Notes: generated by a model from the sequence alone, not told the origin. A stretch of DNA of 14,997 nucleotides from Alphaproteobacteria bacterium (GCA_017308345.1 JAFKFE010001206.1:1-14997), one strand, 5' to 3'. Positions 6,914-13,497 are shown, numbered from the stretch's first letter. Numbers and translations: made by a program.

Positions 6914-8151
6914 TGCGCGCCTTCGTCCTTCTGCTCGCCGCGGCCATCGGTATTCAGCCGGCATTGGCGGATGGGTTGACGCCCAAGGCCAAGCGCGAGC
7001 TGGCGCAGAAAAATGGCGGCGTCTACGACGATCCGGAATACGATCCGGCCACGACCCAGCGCATGTTCCGCGTTTCCACCGGGCCAAGCACGCTGCCGCC
7101 CGGCCAGGTCGCCGCGCGCATCAAGGACATCGCCCAGCTGCAGAGCGCGCGCGACAACCAGCTCGTCGGCTACGGCCTGGTCATCGGCCTTGCCGGCACC
7201 GGCGACAGCCTGCGCAACTCGCCGTTCACCGAACAGTCGATCCGCGCCATGCTGGAGAATCTCGGCATTGCCACCGAGGGCGGCAGCGCGCGCGCCAAGA
7301 ATGTGGCCGCCGTCATCGTCACGGCCAACATGCCGCCCTTTGTCCAGTCGGGCGCCCGCATCGATATCGACGTCTCCTCGATGGGCGACGCCACCTCGCT
7401 TACCGGCGGCACGCTTGTGATGACCCCGCTGAAGGCCGCCGATGGCGAGATCTATGCCGTCGGCCAAGGCTCGGTGATCGTCGGCGGCTTCACCGCCCAG
7501 GGCCAGGCCGAGCAGTTGACGCAGGGCGTGCCCACAGCCGGCCGCGTGCCGAACGGCGCCATTGTCGAGCGCGCCGTGCCGGCCGAGTTCGATGACCAGG
7601 GGGTGCTGACGCTGCAGCTGCGCAATCCCGATTTCTCGACCGCCATCCGCATCGCCGACGCCATCAACGACTACACTTCGCAGCGTTTCGGCATGCGGGT
7701 CGCCGCCGAGCGGGATGCCCGCACGGTGCAGATCAGGCGGCCGAGGAACGTCTCCGCCGCGCGTTTCTATGCGGAGATCGAAAACCTCGTTGTCGAGTCC
7801 GACGCCCCTGCCCGCGTCGTCATCGACGAGCGCACCGGAACCATCGTCATCGGCAACAATGTCAGGATCTCGCGCGTGGCGATCAGCCACGGCACGCTTA
7901 CCGTGCGCATCACCGAGGCGCCGCGGGTCGTCCAGCCCGAACCCTTCTCCAAGGGCCAGACCGCGGTGGAACCATCCACGGCGATCGACGCGAGCCGGCC
8001 CAACGCGCGCGTCGCCGTGCTCGATGGCCCCGATCTCGAAACGCTCGTCTCCGGCCTCAATCGCCTCGGCGTGAAGCCCGACGGCATCATAGCCATCCTG
8101 CAAGGCATCAAATCGGCCGGCGCCCTGCAGGCCGACCTGGTTCTCCAATAG
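6913..8151 (+). CDS. flgI: Flagellar P-ring protein FlgI, with an N-terminal extension
   Basis: FlgI builds the periplasmic P ring, the bushing in the peptidoglycan layer. From ATG 6913, whose A is the last base of the flgA stop, the product is 412 residues; GTG at 6910 would add one. A signal peptide (about 1-19, ending PALA) is followed by about 49 residues rich in charge (DGLTPKAKRELAQKNGG and on). Only then comes the conserved family beginning, RIKDIAQLQSARDNQLVGYG and GLVIGLAGTGDSL. The rest is canonical (NVAAVIVTANMPPFVQSG ... VLDGPDLETLVSGLNRLGVK). Most FlgI proteins reach RIKD right after the signal peptide and total about 370 residues, so this lineage carries an insertion. An internal Met before the conserved region lacks a signal peptide, so the long form is preferred. 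Confidence 0.95.
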   Translation: MRAFVLLLAAAIGIQPALADGLTPKAKRELAQKNGGVYDDPEYDPATTQRMFRVSTGPSTLPPGQVAARIKDIAQLQSARDNQLVGYGLVIGLAGTGDSLRNSPFTEQSIRAMLENLGIATEGGSARAKNVAAVIVTANMPPFVQSGARIDIDVSSMGDATSLTGGTLVMTPLKAADGEIYAVGQGSVIVGGFTAQGQAEQLTQGVPTAGRVPNGAIVERAVPAEFDDQGVLTLQLRNPDFSTAIRIADAINDYTSQRFGMRVAAERDARTVQIRRPRNVSAARFYAEIENLVVESDAPARVVIDERTGTIVIGNNVRISRVAISHGTLTVRITEAPRVVQPEPFSKGQTAVEPSTAIDASRPNARVAVLDGPDLETLVSGLNRLGVKPDGIIAILQGIKSAGALQADLVLQ

Positions 8152-8159
8152 GAACGCCG

Positions 8160-8780
8160 ATGATCGCGCTTTTCTCCTCAAGACTGCATCGCGGCCCAGG
8201 ACTTCGCCTCGGGACCGGGCTCCTCGCCATTGGCGCGATCGTCGCGCTAACCAGCGGCGTCGTCCGCGCGGATGAAGTGCGCCAGGTGCTGCCCGGCGGT
8301 CAGGCGGCGGTTGAGCCGGCCCAGCTTACCCGGGAAACCGCGCCGGTTCAGGCGGCCGCGCTCACGGGCGGAAAGGCGCCTGACGAAAGCGAGATCCAGC
8401 GCTTCTGCTCCAACATCGCGGACGCCGCGCGCGACCGCCGCTACGCCTTGCAGGCCGAGGAGCTGAAACAGCTGCAGACCGGCATCGACGAGCGCATGAA
8501 GGCGCTCGACGCAAAGCGGGCCGAATACGAGGAATGGCTGAAGCGCCGCGAAGTGTTCCTGGCACGCGCCGAGGATGGCGTCGTCAAGATCTATGCCGAC
8601 ATGAAGCCGGACGCCGCCGCCGAGCGGTTGGCGATGGTCAATGCCGAGCTCGCGGCAGCCATCCTGATGAAACTCGATTCGCGCAAGGCCGGCGTCATCC
8701 TGAACGAAATGGACCAGAAGGCGGCGGCGACGCTCACCGGCATCATGGCCAGCGCGGCGCGAAGGGTTGATCCGTCATGA
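8160..8780 (+). CDS. motE: Motility protein MotE, periplasmic chaperone of MotC
   Basis: In Sinorhizobium meliloti, MotE is a periplasmic chaperone needed for folding and stability of the motor protein MotC, and works as a disulfide-linked dimer (literature knowledge). This 206-residue product has an N-terminal hydrophobic export segment (about 15-37, GLRLGTGLLAIGAIVALTSG). One cysteine follows (about residue 83, in EIQRFCSNIADAARDRR), which could form the inter-subunit disulfide. A coiled-coil-like charged stretch comes next (AEELKQLQTGIDERMKALDA). The C-terminal MgtE-N-like domain is MKPDAAAERLAMVNAELAAA ... LDSRKAGVILNEMDQKAAAT. The position between flgI and flgH is the rhizobial motE position. 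Its TGA overlaps the flgH ATG by four bases. Confidence 0.88.
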   Translation: MIALFSSRLHRGPGLRLGTGLLAIGAIVALTSGVVRADEVRQVLPGGQAAVEPAQLTRETAPVQAAALTGGKAPDESEIQRFCSNIADAARDRRYALQAEELKQLQTGIDERMKALDAKRAEYEEWLKRREVFLARAEDGVVKIYADMKPDAAAERLAMVNAELAAAILMKLDSRKAGVILNEMDQKAAATLTGIMASAARRVDPS

Positions 8781-9481
8781 AGTTGAAGTTGCTTGCCCTG
8801 ATCGCTATCGCCTCCCTCGCCGGATGCGGCACCGATCCCAAGGAGATCAACAGGGAGCCCGCCTTGTCTCCGGTCGGTTCCGGAATTGCCGCGGGCGGCT
8901 CCGGTCCTTACAGCTACCCCGAGCCGCCTGCTTCGCGGCCGAAGAAATTCTCGCTGTGGGATGATCGCCAGAGCCGGCTCTTCACCGACCCGCGCGCGCT
9001 GCGCGCCGGCGACATCCTGACCGTCAACATCAAGCTCAACGACAGGGCCAATTTCAAGAACCAGAACGACCGCAGCCGCACCGCCGCGCGCAAGCTCGGT
9101 TACGACATCAATCTCGGCTGGGAAGCGGCGAGCACAAGCGGCAAGGGCGACGCCGGCCTAAGCTCCAGCACCGAGACCAACGCCGACGGCGAGATCAAGC
9201 GCTCGGAAGATATCGCGCTCAATGTCGCCGCGGTCGTGACCGAGGTGCTTCCCAACGGCAATCTGATGATCAGGGGCTCGCAGGAAGTCCGCGTCAACTA
9301 CGAGCTTCGGGTCCTCACCATCGCCGGCATGGTGCGTCCGTCCGACATCGGCGCGGAGAACACCATCCCATACGAGCGCATCGCCGAGGCGCGTATCTCC
9401 TATGGCGGTCGAGGCCGCGTGAGCGAGGTCCAGCAGCCGGCCTATGGCCAGCAGGTCCTGGATCAGGTTCTTCCCTTCTAG
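8777..9481 (+). CDS. flgH: Flagellar L-ring lipoprotein FlgH
   Basis: FlgH forms the L ring in the outer membrane. The 234-residue product has a lipoprotein signal with lipobox LAGC (Cys17), marking acylation and outer-membrane sorting. The family segment SLWDDRQSRLFTDPRALRAG followed by DILTVNIKLNDRANFKNQND is present. The C-terminal conserved region is also seen (GNLMIRGSQEVRVNYELRVL, GMVRPSDIGAENTIPYERIA, then EARISYGGRGRV). Length is normal. The start overlaps the motE stop (ATGA), indicating coupled translation, and fliL follows 18 nt downstream. Confidence 0.96.
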   Translation: MKLKLLALIAIASLAGCGTDPKEINREPALSPVGSGIAAGGSGPYSYPEPPASRPKKFSLWDDRQSRLFTDPRALRAGDILTVNIKLNDRANFKNQNDRSRTAARKLGYDINLGWEAASTSGKGDAGLSSSTETNADGEIKRSEDIALNVAAVVTEVLPNGNLMIRGSQEVRVNYELRVLTIAGMVRPSDIGAENTIPYERIAEARISYGGRGRVSEVQQPAYGQQVLDQVLPF

Positions 9482-9499
9482 GGCCGGGAGAGCGCGACC

Positions 9500-9994
9500 G
9501 TGGCCAATGTCGAGCAGGTCCAGCCCAAGAAGGGACCTTCCCTGGTCATCCAGCTCGCCATGCTGCTGGTCATGACCGGTGCTGCCATCGGCATGGGCTG
9601 GGTTTCCGGTGGCTATCTCAAGCAGGGTGAGACGCCGGCGCCAGTGCCCTCGGCGCCGGAGAATGCCGGCACGGCGGAGAAGCCCGGCGAAGCCGGCAAG
9701 GCGACCGCCGGGCCAACGCTGATTCAACTGGCGCCGATCACCACCAATCTCGCCTCGCCGTCGGACGTGTGGATCCGGCTGGAGGCATCGCTGCTCTATG
9801 ACGCCCCGCAGCCGCCGGAAATGACCGAGCAGATCCACCAGGATCTGCTCGCCTACGTGCGTACGCTCAAGCTGCATCAGATCGAGGGTGCCAGCGGCTA
9901 CCAGCACCTCAAGGCCGATCTCGACGAGCGCGCCGCACTGCGCAGCGGCGGCCACGTCAAACAGGTTCTCGTCAGGACGATGCTGCTCGAATGA
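9500..9994 (+). CDS. fliL: Flagellar basal body-associated protein FliL
   Basis: FliL is a single-pass inner-membrane protein that surrounds or supports the MotAB stator and the basal body. The 164-residue product starts at GTG 9500 after a GGGAG ribosome site (9486-9490). A short basic cytoplasmic N terminus (VQPKKGP) is followed by one transmembrane helix (about 14-40) and a Pro/Ala/Glu-rich linker. The periplasmic domain has the family pattern (LAPITTNLASPSDVWIRLEA, LLAYVRTLKLHQIEGASGYQ, ending VLVRTMLLE). Its stop overlaps the fliP start by four bases (ATGA), so it is coupled to fliP. Confidence 0.94.
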   Translation: MANVEQVQPKKGPSLVIQLAMLLVMTGAAIGMGWVSGGYLKQGETPAPVPSAPENAGTAEKPGEAGKATAGPTLIQLAPITTNLASPSDVWIRLEASLLYDAPQPPEMTEQIHQDLLAYVRTLKLHQIEGASGYQHLKADLDERAALRSGGHVKQVLVRTMLLE

Positions 9995-10722
9995 GAAAGT
10001 TCCTCATAGCCACGGCGCTGATCGTCGTCACCACCTCCGTCGCCGCGGCCCAGCAGCTCGATCTCGGCGGCATCGGCAAGGCCGACGGCACGACCGTCGG
10101 CTATCTGATCCAGATGTTTGGCCTGCTCACCGTGCTTTCAGTGGCGCCGGGCCTTCTGATCATGGTGACGAGCTTCACCCGCTTCGTCATCGCCTTCTCG
10201 ATCCTGCGGGCCGGCATCGGCTTGCAGTCGACGCCGGCCAACCTGATCCTGATCTCGCTGTCGCTGTTCATGACCTTCTATGTCATGGCGCCGACCTTCG
10301 ACCAGGCGTGGAACACCGGCGTGAAGCCGCTGATGGACAACCAGATCACGCAGGCCGAGGCATTCGAGAAGATTTCCGGTCCTTTTCGCGACTTCATGCT
10401 GCACAACGTGCGCGACAAGGATTTCGACCTCTTCGCCGACCTCGCCCGCGAGCGCGGCCAGACCGTCTCGCGCGAGACCGTCGACCTGCGCATCCTGGTG
10501 CCGGCCTTCATGATCTCGGAAATCCGGCGCGGCTTCGAGATCGGCTTTCTCATCGTCCTGCCGTTCCTCGTCATCGACCTCATCGTCGCCACCGTCACCA
10601 TGGCCATGGGCATGATGATGCTGCCGCCGACGGTGGTGTCGCTGCCGTTCAAGATCCTGTTCTTCGTGCTTATCGACGGCTGGAACCTTTTGGTCGGCAG
10701 CCTGGTTCGATCCTTCACCTGA
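9991..10722 (+). CDS. fliP: Flagellar type III export gate protein FliP
   Basis: FliP is the main subunit of the FliP5-FliQ4-FliR1 export gate in the inner membrane. The 243-residue product has a cleavable signal peptide (about 1-20, ending VAAA before QQ), as FliP proteins often do. The family core is present: VAPGLLIMVTSFTRFVIAFS, then ILRAGIGLQSTPANLILI and LSLFMTFYVMAPTF. The C-terminal helices follow (LVPAFMISEIRRGFEIGFLI, MAMGMMMLPPTVVSLPFKIL, FFVLIDGWNLLVGSL). It is the last gene of the flgB operon. No convincing intrinsic terminator follows, so some read-through into the flagellin region is possible. Confidence 0.97.
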   Translation: MRKFLIATALIVVTTSVAAAQQLDLGGIGKADGTTVGYLIQMFGLLTVLSVAPGLLIMVTSFTRFVIAFSILRAGIGLQSTPANLILISLSLFMTFYVMAPTFDQAWNTGVKPLMDNQITQAEAFEKISGPFRDFMLHNVRDKDFDLFADLARERGQTVSRETVDLRILVPAFMISEIRRGFEIGFLIVLPFLVIDLIVATVTMAMGMMMLPPTVVSLPFKILFFVLIDGWNLLVGSLVRSFT

Positions 10723-10778
10723 CACCGCAAAAAACCGGCGCCGGATATTCGCTCGAATTTTAGGCAATATATTTTCGA

Positions 10779-10798
10779 TTAACCCTGCGATTTAGGTC
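10779..10798 (+). promoter_or_regulatory. Candidate control element of flagellin 1: TTAACC-N7-TTAGGTC
   Basis: TTAACC (10779-10784) and TTAGGTC (10792-10798) lie about 140-160 nt before the flagellin 1 ATG. The same pair, with 6 instead of 7 bases between, precedes flagellin 2 (12172-12190). The CAAG-N9-CTA element of the other units is absent. TTAACC is also a CtrA half-site sequence. The rest of the 214-nt gap holds an AT-rich stretch before this element, a CTAG at 10810 and a leader hairpin at 10880-10900. Function is inferred. Confidence 0.35.
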
Positions 10799-10879
10799 TT
10801 TGGTAGGGACTAGCCCGCATATTGCTCGCAGATGGCGGGTGATCGGGTTCCACAGATCATTGGCATGATGCCGCACCGT

Positions 10880-10900
10880 CATACCGGACATGCCGGTATG
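10880..10900 (+). repeat. Perfect 8-bp inverted repeat in the flagellin 1 leader
   Basis: CATACCGG (10880-10887) and CCGGTATG (10893-10900) are perfect complements with a 5-nt loop, ending 36 nt before the flagellin 1 ATG. The run after it is A rather than T on this strand, so it is not an intrinsic terminator. It would form a stable hairpin in the flagellin 5' leader, or could be an operator. Confidence 0.6.
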
Positions 10901-10936
10901 TAAAAAAAATCCGTGTAAAAATAGGGTACGTGTACC

Positions 10937-11932
10937 ATGTCCAGTATCATGACGAACGCCTCGGCGTTGACCGCGCTGCAGAGCTGGAACGCCACCCAGA
11001 AGAACCTCGACACCACCCAGGCCCGCATCTCGACGGGCTATCGCGTTTCCCAGGCTTCGGACAACGCCGCTTACTGGTCGATCGCCACCACCATGCGTTC
11101 CGACAACCAGGCCATGTCCACCGTTTCGGACGCGCTCGGCCTCGGCGCCTCGAAGGTCGACACCGCCTACACCGGCATGGACAGCGCGATCACGACCATC
11201 AACCAGATCCAGCAGAAGCTGACCGCGTCCTACGGCCAGACGGATGCTTCGAAGGAAAAGACTCAGGTCGAAATCAAGGCCCTTCAGGACCAGTTGAAGG
11301 CCTACGCCGACGGCGCCACCTTCTCCGGCACGAACATGCTGTCGGTCAACAGCGGCGCCACCGCCACGACCGCGGCCGACGTCAAGATCGTTTCGGCCTT
11401 CAACCGCAGCGCCACTGGCGCGGTTTCGATCTCGACGATCGACGTCAACGTGGAAAGCATCAAGCTGTATGAAGCCGGCACCGCCGTGGGCGTGTCGAAG
11501 GGTATCCTCGACGCCAACCGCCTCGGCACCGATGGCAGCGTCGTAGCTGCGGCCTCGGCGCCGACGCTGGGCGCTGCTGCTGCGGCCACCGACACCTACA
11601 CGGTCGCCGGCCTGGCGATCTTCTCCGGCACCACCGCTGCGAGCGACAGCCAGATCCAGCAGATGATGAACGTCGTCGACGCCGCGCTCAAGGACATGAC
11701 GAACGCCGCCACCAAGCTCGGCGCCGCCAAGAGCTCGATCGACCTGCAGAAGACCTTCACCTCGAGCCTGATGGACTCCATCGACCGCGGCGTCGGCCAG
11801 CTCGTCGATGCCGACATGAACAAGGAATCGACCCGCCTCCAGGCTCTGCAGGTTCAGCAGCAGCTCGGCGTCCAGGCGCTGTCGATCGCCAACAGCTCCT
11901 CGCAGTCGATCCTGTCGCTCTTCCGCGGCTGA
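10937..11932 (+). CDS. fla: Flagellin 1 (filament subunit)
   Basis: This is the main filament protein, exported by the flagellar type III system and polymerised at the filament tip. The 331-residue product has conserved D0/D1 ends: N-terminal SSIMTNASALTALQSWNATQ, QARISTGYRVSQASDNAAYW and SIATTMRSDN. C-terminal are SSLMDSIDRGVGQLVDADMN, QALQVQQQLGVQALSIANSS and SQSILSLF. The central part (about residues 170-250) is Ala/Thr/Ser rich and low in conservation, with no large D2/D3 insertion, as in rhizobial flagellins. The ATG start has only a weak AGGG (10923-10926) upstream. The position just after fliP matches flaA of S. meliloti, but the paralogue name is uncertain. The last 207 nt of its conserved 3' part are almost identical to flagellin 2. 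Confidence 0.97.
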   Translation: MSSIMTNASALTALQSWNATQKNLDTTQARISTGYRVSQASDNAAYWSIATTMRSDNQAMSTVSDALGLGASKVDTAYTGMDSAITTINQIQQKLTASYGQTDASKEKTQVEIKALQDQLKAYADGATFSGTNMLSVNSGATATTAADVKIVSAFNRSATGAVSISTIDVNVESIKLYEAGTAVGVSKGILDANRLGTDGSVVAAASAPTLGAAAAATDTYTVAGLAIFSGTTAASDSQIQQMMNVVDAALKDMTNAATKLGAAKSSIDLQKTFTSSLMDSIDRGVGQLVDADMNKESTRLQALQVQQQLGVQALSIANSSSQSILSLFRG

Positions 11933-11958
11933 TCGCCCAAAAGACGGCTACATCGGAC

Positions 11959-11989
11959 AATCGGGCCGCGCCGAAAGCGCGGCCCGATT
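11959..11989 (+). terminator. Hairpin terminator after flagellin 1
   Basis: A perfect 13-bp stem (arms 11959-11971 and 11977-11989, core ATCGGGCCGCGC) with loop CGAAA lies 26 nt after the flagellin 1 stop. It is followed by a short T-containing tract (TTGCGTT counting the last stem base), weaker than a classical U-run. The very stable stem just after the gene supports termination or 3' mRNA protection. A second small perfect hairpin (TCACCGT-CTC-ACGGTGA, 12004-12020) follows. Confidence 0.75.
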
Positions 11990-12029
11990 TGCGTTGGGGC
12001 GGCTCACCGTCTCACGGTGACGGCAAACA

Positions 12030-12050
12030 GCTTCATTTCATTTTTGAAGC
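12030..12050 (+). repeat. Inverted repeat GCTTCA / TGAAGC in the gap between flagellins
   Basis: GCTTCA (12030-12035) and TGAAGC (12045-12050) flank nine T-rich bases in the 350-nt gap between the two flagellin genes. It is too weak and too far from either gene to call a terminator. It may be an upstream binding site or chance. Confidence 0.3.
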
Positions 12051-12136
12051 AATTGCGCGCGGCAAAACCTTTGCTTGGAATTATTCTCGCTCAAGGTTCG
12101 CGCAATCCTCGTTTCTTAACTTCTCAAAGCCGAGTT

Positions 12137-12175
12137 TTAACAGGCCATTAACCATATCGGGCTAGGTATGGTTAA
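12137..12175 (+). promoter_or_regulatory. CtrA-type box fused to an inverted repeat upstream of flagellin 2
   Basis: TTAA (12137-12140), seven bases, TTAAC (12148-12152) matches the full CtrA consensus TTAA-N7-TTAAC. The second half is also the left arm of a perfect inverted repeat: TTAACCATA (12148-12156), ten bases, TATGGTTAA (12167-12175). TTAACCAT is the 8-base CtrA half-site reported in Caulobacter and rhizobia. A further TTAAC lies at 12116. The shared flagellin element TTAACC-N6-TTAGGTC runs on at 12172-12190, and a GANTC site (GAATC, 12194) follows. CtrA as the binding protein is inferred from the consensus only. Confidence 0.6.
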
Positions 12176-12228
12176 CCAATGACTTAGGTCGTCGAATCGG
12201 CCCGACCGGCACGATCGCGACCCGTGGG

Positions 12229-12247
12229 CAGGCCGAGACCCGGCCTG
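12229..12247 (+). repeat. Hairpin in the flagellin 2 leader
   Basis: CAGGCC (12229-12234) and GGCCTG (12242-12247) form a perfect stem with a 7-nt loop. It ends 21 nt before the AAGGAG ribosome site (12269-12274). With the flagellin 1 hairpin (10880-10900), both flagellin leaders carry a hairpin ahead of the ribosome site. Confidence 0.5.
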
Positions 12248-12282
12248 TGTGGCATGCCGGCTTTTGAGAAGGAGCGAGTTTC

Positions 12283-13353
12283 TTGGCGAGCATCATGACG
12301 AACGCTGCGGCGTTGACTGCACTTCAAAGCCTCAACGCCACCAACAAATCGCTCCAGCAGACCCAGGCCCGTATCTCGACCGGCTACAGGGTCTCCGAAG
12401 CCTCCGACAACGCCGCCTACTGGTCGATCGCCACCACGATGCGCTCCGACAATTCGGCGCTCTCGACCGTGCAGGACGCGCTCGGCCTCGGCGCTTCGAA
12501 GGTCGACACCGCCTATACCGGTATGAACAACGTCCTTTCGACGATCGGCCAGATCAAGACCAAGCTTTTGTCGGCCGTCGGCCAGTCGGATGCAAACAAG
12601 GCAAAGACGCAGACCGAAATCACCGCGCTGCAGGCGCAGATGAAATCCTTCGCCGATGCCGCGACCTTCTCCGGCTCGAATTACCTTTCGGTAACGTCCA
12701 AGCAGGTTGCGGCTCCCAATGACGGCGTCCAGCCCGATGCCCAGATCGTCTCATCGTTCAACCGCTCGTCGTCCGGCGCCATCTCGCTCGGAACGATCGA
12801 CATCGATGTCGAAAGCACCAAGCTGTTCGATTCCGGTCTTGCCACCGACGTCAAGAACCAGGGCATCCTCGATCGCCAGACCTCGATATATTCCACCGCC
12901 GCGGACCAGTCCGCGTATGACACGGCCTATGCAGCCGCGATCGCCGGCGGCGCCACCGACATCGCCGCCAACACCGCCGGCCAGGCCGCCGTGTCGGGCA
13001 CGCCCGTCAAGATCGACAACGTCTCCGCCTTCAATCTCGACATCACGGCATCCGGCGTGACCGACGACATCATCACGCAGATGATCACCAAGATCGACAA
13101 CGTCATGAGTCAGCTCACCGACTCCGCCACCATCCTCGGCGCCGCCAAGAGCTCGATCGACCTGCAGAAGACCTTCACGCAGAGCCTGATGGACTCCATC
13201 GACCGCGGCGTCGGCCAGCTCGTCGATGCCGACATGAACAAGGAATCGACCCGCCTCCAGGCCCTGCAGGTTCAGCAGCAGCTTGGCATCCAGTCGCTGT
13301 CGATCGCCAACAGCTCCTCGCAGTCGATCCTGTCGCTCTTCAAGAACGGCTAA
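12283..13353 (+). CDS. fla: Flagellin 2 (filament subunit), TTG start
   Basis: A second filament subunit of 356 residues, closely related to flagellin 1 at both ends: ASIMTNAAALTALQSLNATN, ARISTGYRVSEASDNAAYWS at the N terminus; QSLMDSIDRGVGQLVDADMN and QVQQQLGIQSLSIANSSSQS at the C terminus. Its middle is longer by about 25 residues and differs (DRQTSIYSTAADQSAYDTAY, AAAIAGGATDIAANTAGQAA). TTG at 12283 is preferred: AAGGAG (12269-12274) is 8 nt before it, and it makes the N terminus line up with flagellin 1 (MASIMTN against MSSIMTN). The alternative ATG at 12295 is too far from that site. It has its own upstream region and a terminator, so it is probably a separate transcription unit. The position matches flaB of S. 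meliloti, but the paralogue name is uncertain. Confidence 0.96.
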   Translation: MASIMTNAAALTALQSLNATNKSLQQTQARISTGYRVSEASDNAAYWSIATTMRSDNSALSTVQDALGLGASKVDTAYTGMNNVLSTIGQIKTKLLSAVGQSDANKAKTQTEITALQAQMKSFADAATFSGSNYLSVTSKQVAAPNDGVQPDAQIVSSFNRSSSGAISLGTIDIDVESTKLFDSGLATDVKNQGILDRQTSIYSTAADQSAYDTAYAAAIAGGATDIAANTAGQAAVSGTPVKIDNVSAFNLDITASGVTDDIITQMITKIDNVMSQLTDSATILGAAKSSIDLQKTFTQSLMDSIDRGVGQLVDADMNKESTRLQALQVQQQLGIQSLSIANSSSQSILSLFKNG

Positions 13354-13382
13354 AGCCGTCCTGTCGTCCCGACCGGCAGAAT

Positions 13383-13408
13383 GGCCGCGCCCCAAGCGCG
13401 GCCTTTTT
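13383..13408 (+). terminator. Intrinsic terminator after flagellin 2
   Basis: GGCCGCGC (13383-13390) and GCGCGGCC (13396-13403) form a perfect 8-bp stem with loop CCCAA, followed at once by TTTTT (13404-13408). It lies 29 nt after the flagellin 2 stop. The stem arms are identical in sequence to the core of the flagellin 1 hairpin. It separates flagellin 2 from fliF. Confidence 0.85.
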
Positions 13409-13474
13409 CGTTGGTGGAAAGAAGCCGCCAGTCCCGCATTTCGCAGGTTCTTCGGCGGCGCGCCCTATCATCCT

Positions 13475-13497
13475 CGCACAAGCTTCGCGGTCTAGTC
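13475..13497 (+). promoter_or_regulatory. Candidate fliF promoter element, CAAG-N9-CTA class
   Basis: CGCACAAG (13475-13482), nine bases, then CTAGTC (13492-13497), ending 35 nt before the fliF GTG. It lies after the flagellin 2 terminator, which fits fliF starting a new transcription unit. CTAGTCTT here is identical to the flgB element. The role is inferred from recurrence. Confidence 0.5.

Noticed and set aside
6757..8181. Long minus-strand open frame (474 codons) opposite flgI
   Set aside because: Same reason: the plus strand encodes flgA and flgI with strong family motifs, and the antisense product is repetitive Asp/Gly/Arg-rich sequence.
10735..10744. CCGGCGCCGG palindrome just after fliP as a terminator
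   Set aside because: A contiguous 10-bp palindrome folds to at most a 3-bp stem and has no following T-run.
10880..10910. Hairpin followed by a homopolymer, at first a possible terminator
   Set aside because: The homopolymer is A on the plus strand, so it would not give a U-tract. On the minus strand the T-run comes before the stem, and no minus-strand gene ends here.
10723..12282. Sigma-54 (TGGC-N8-TTGC) or enteric sigma-28 (TAAA-N15-GCCGATAA) flagellin promoters
   Set aside because: No convincing match to either consensus was found in the two flagellin upstream regions, and rhizobia are not expected to use an FliA-type sigma factor.
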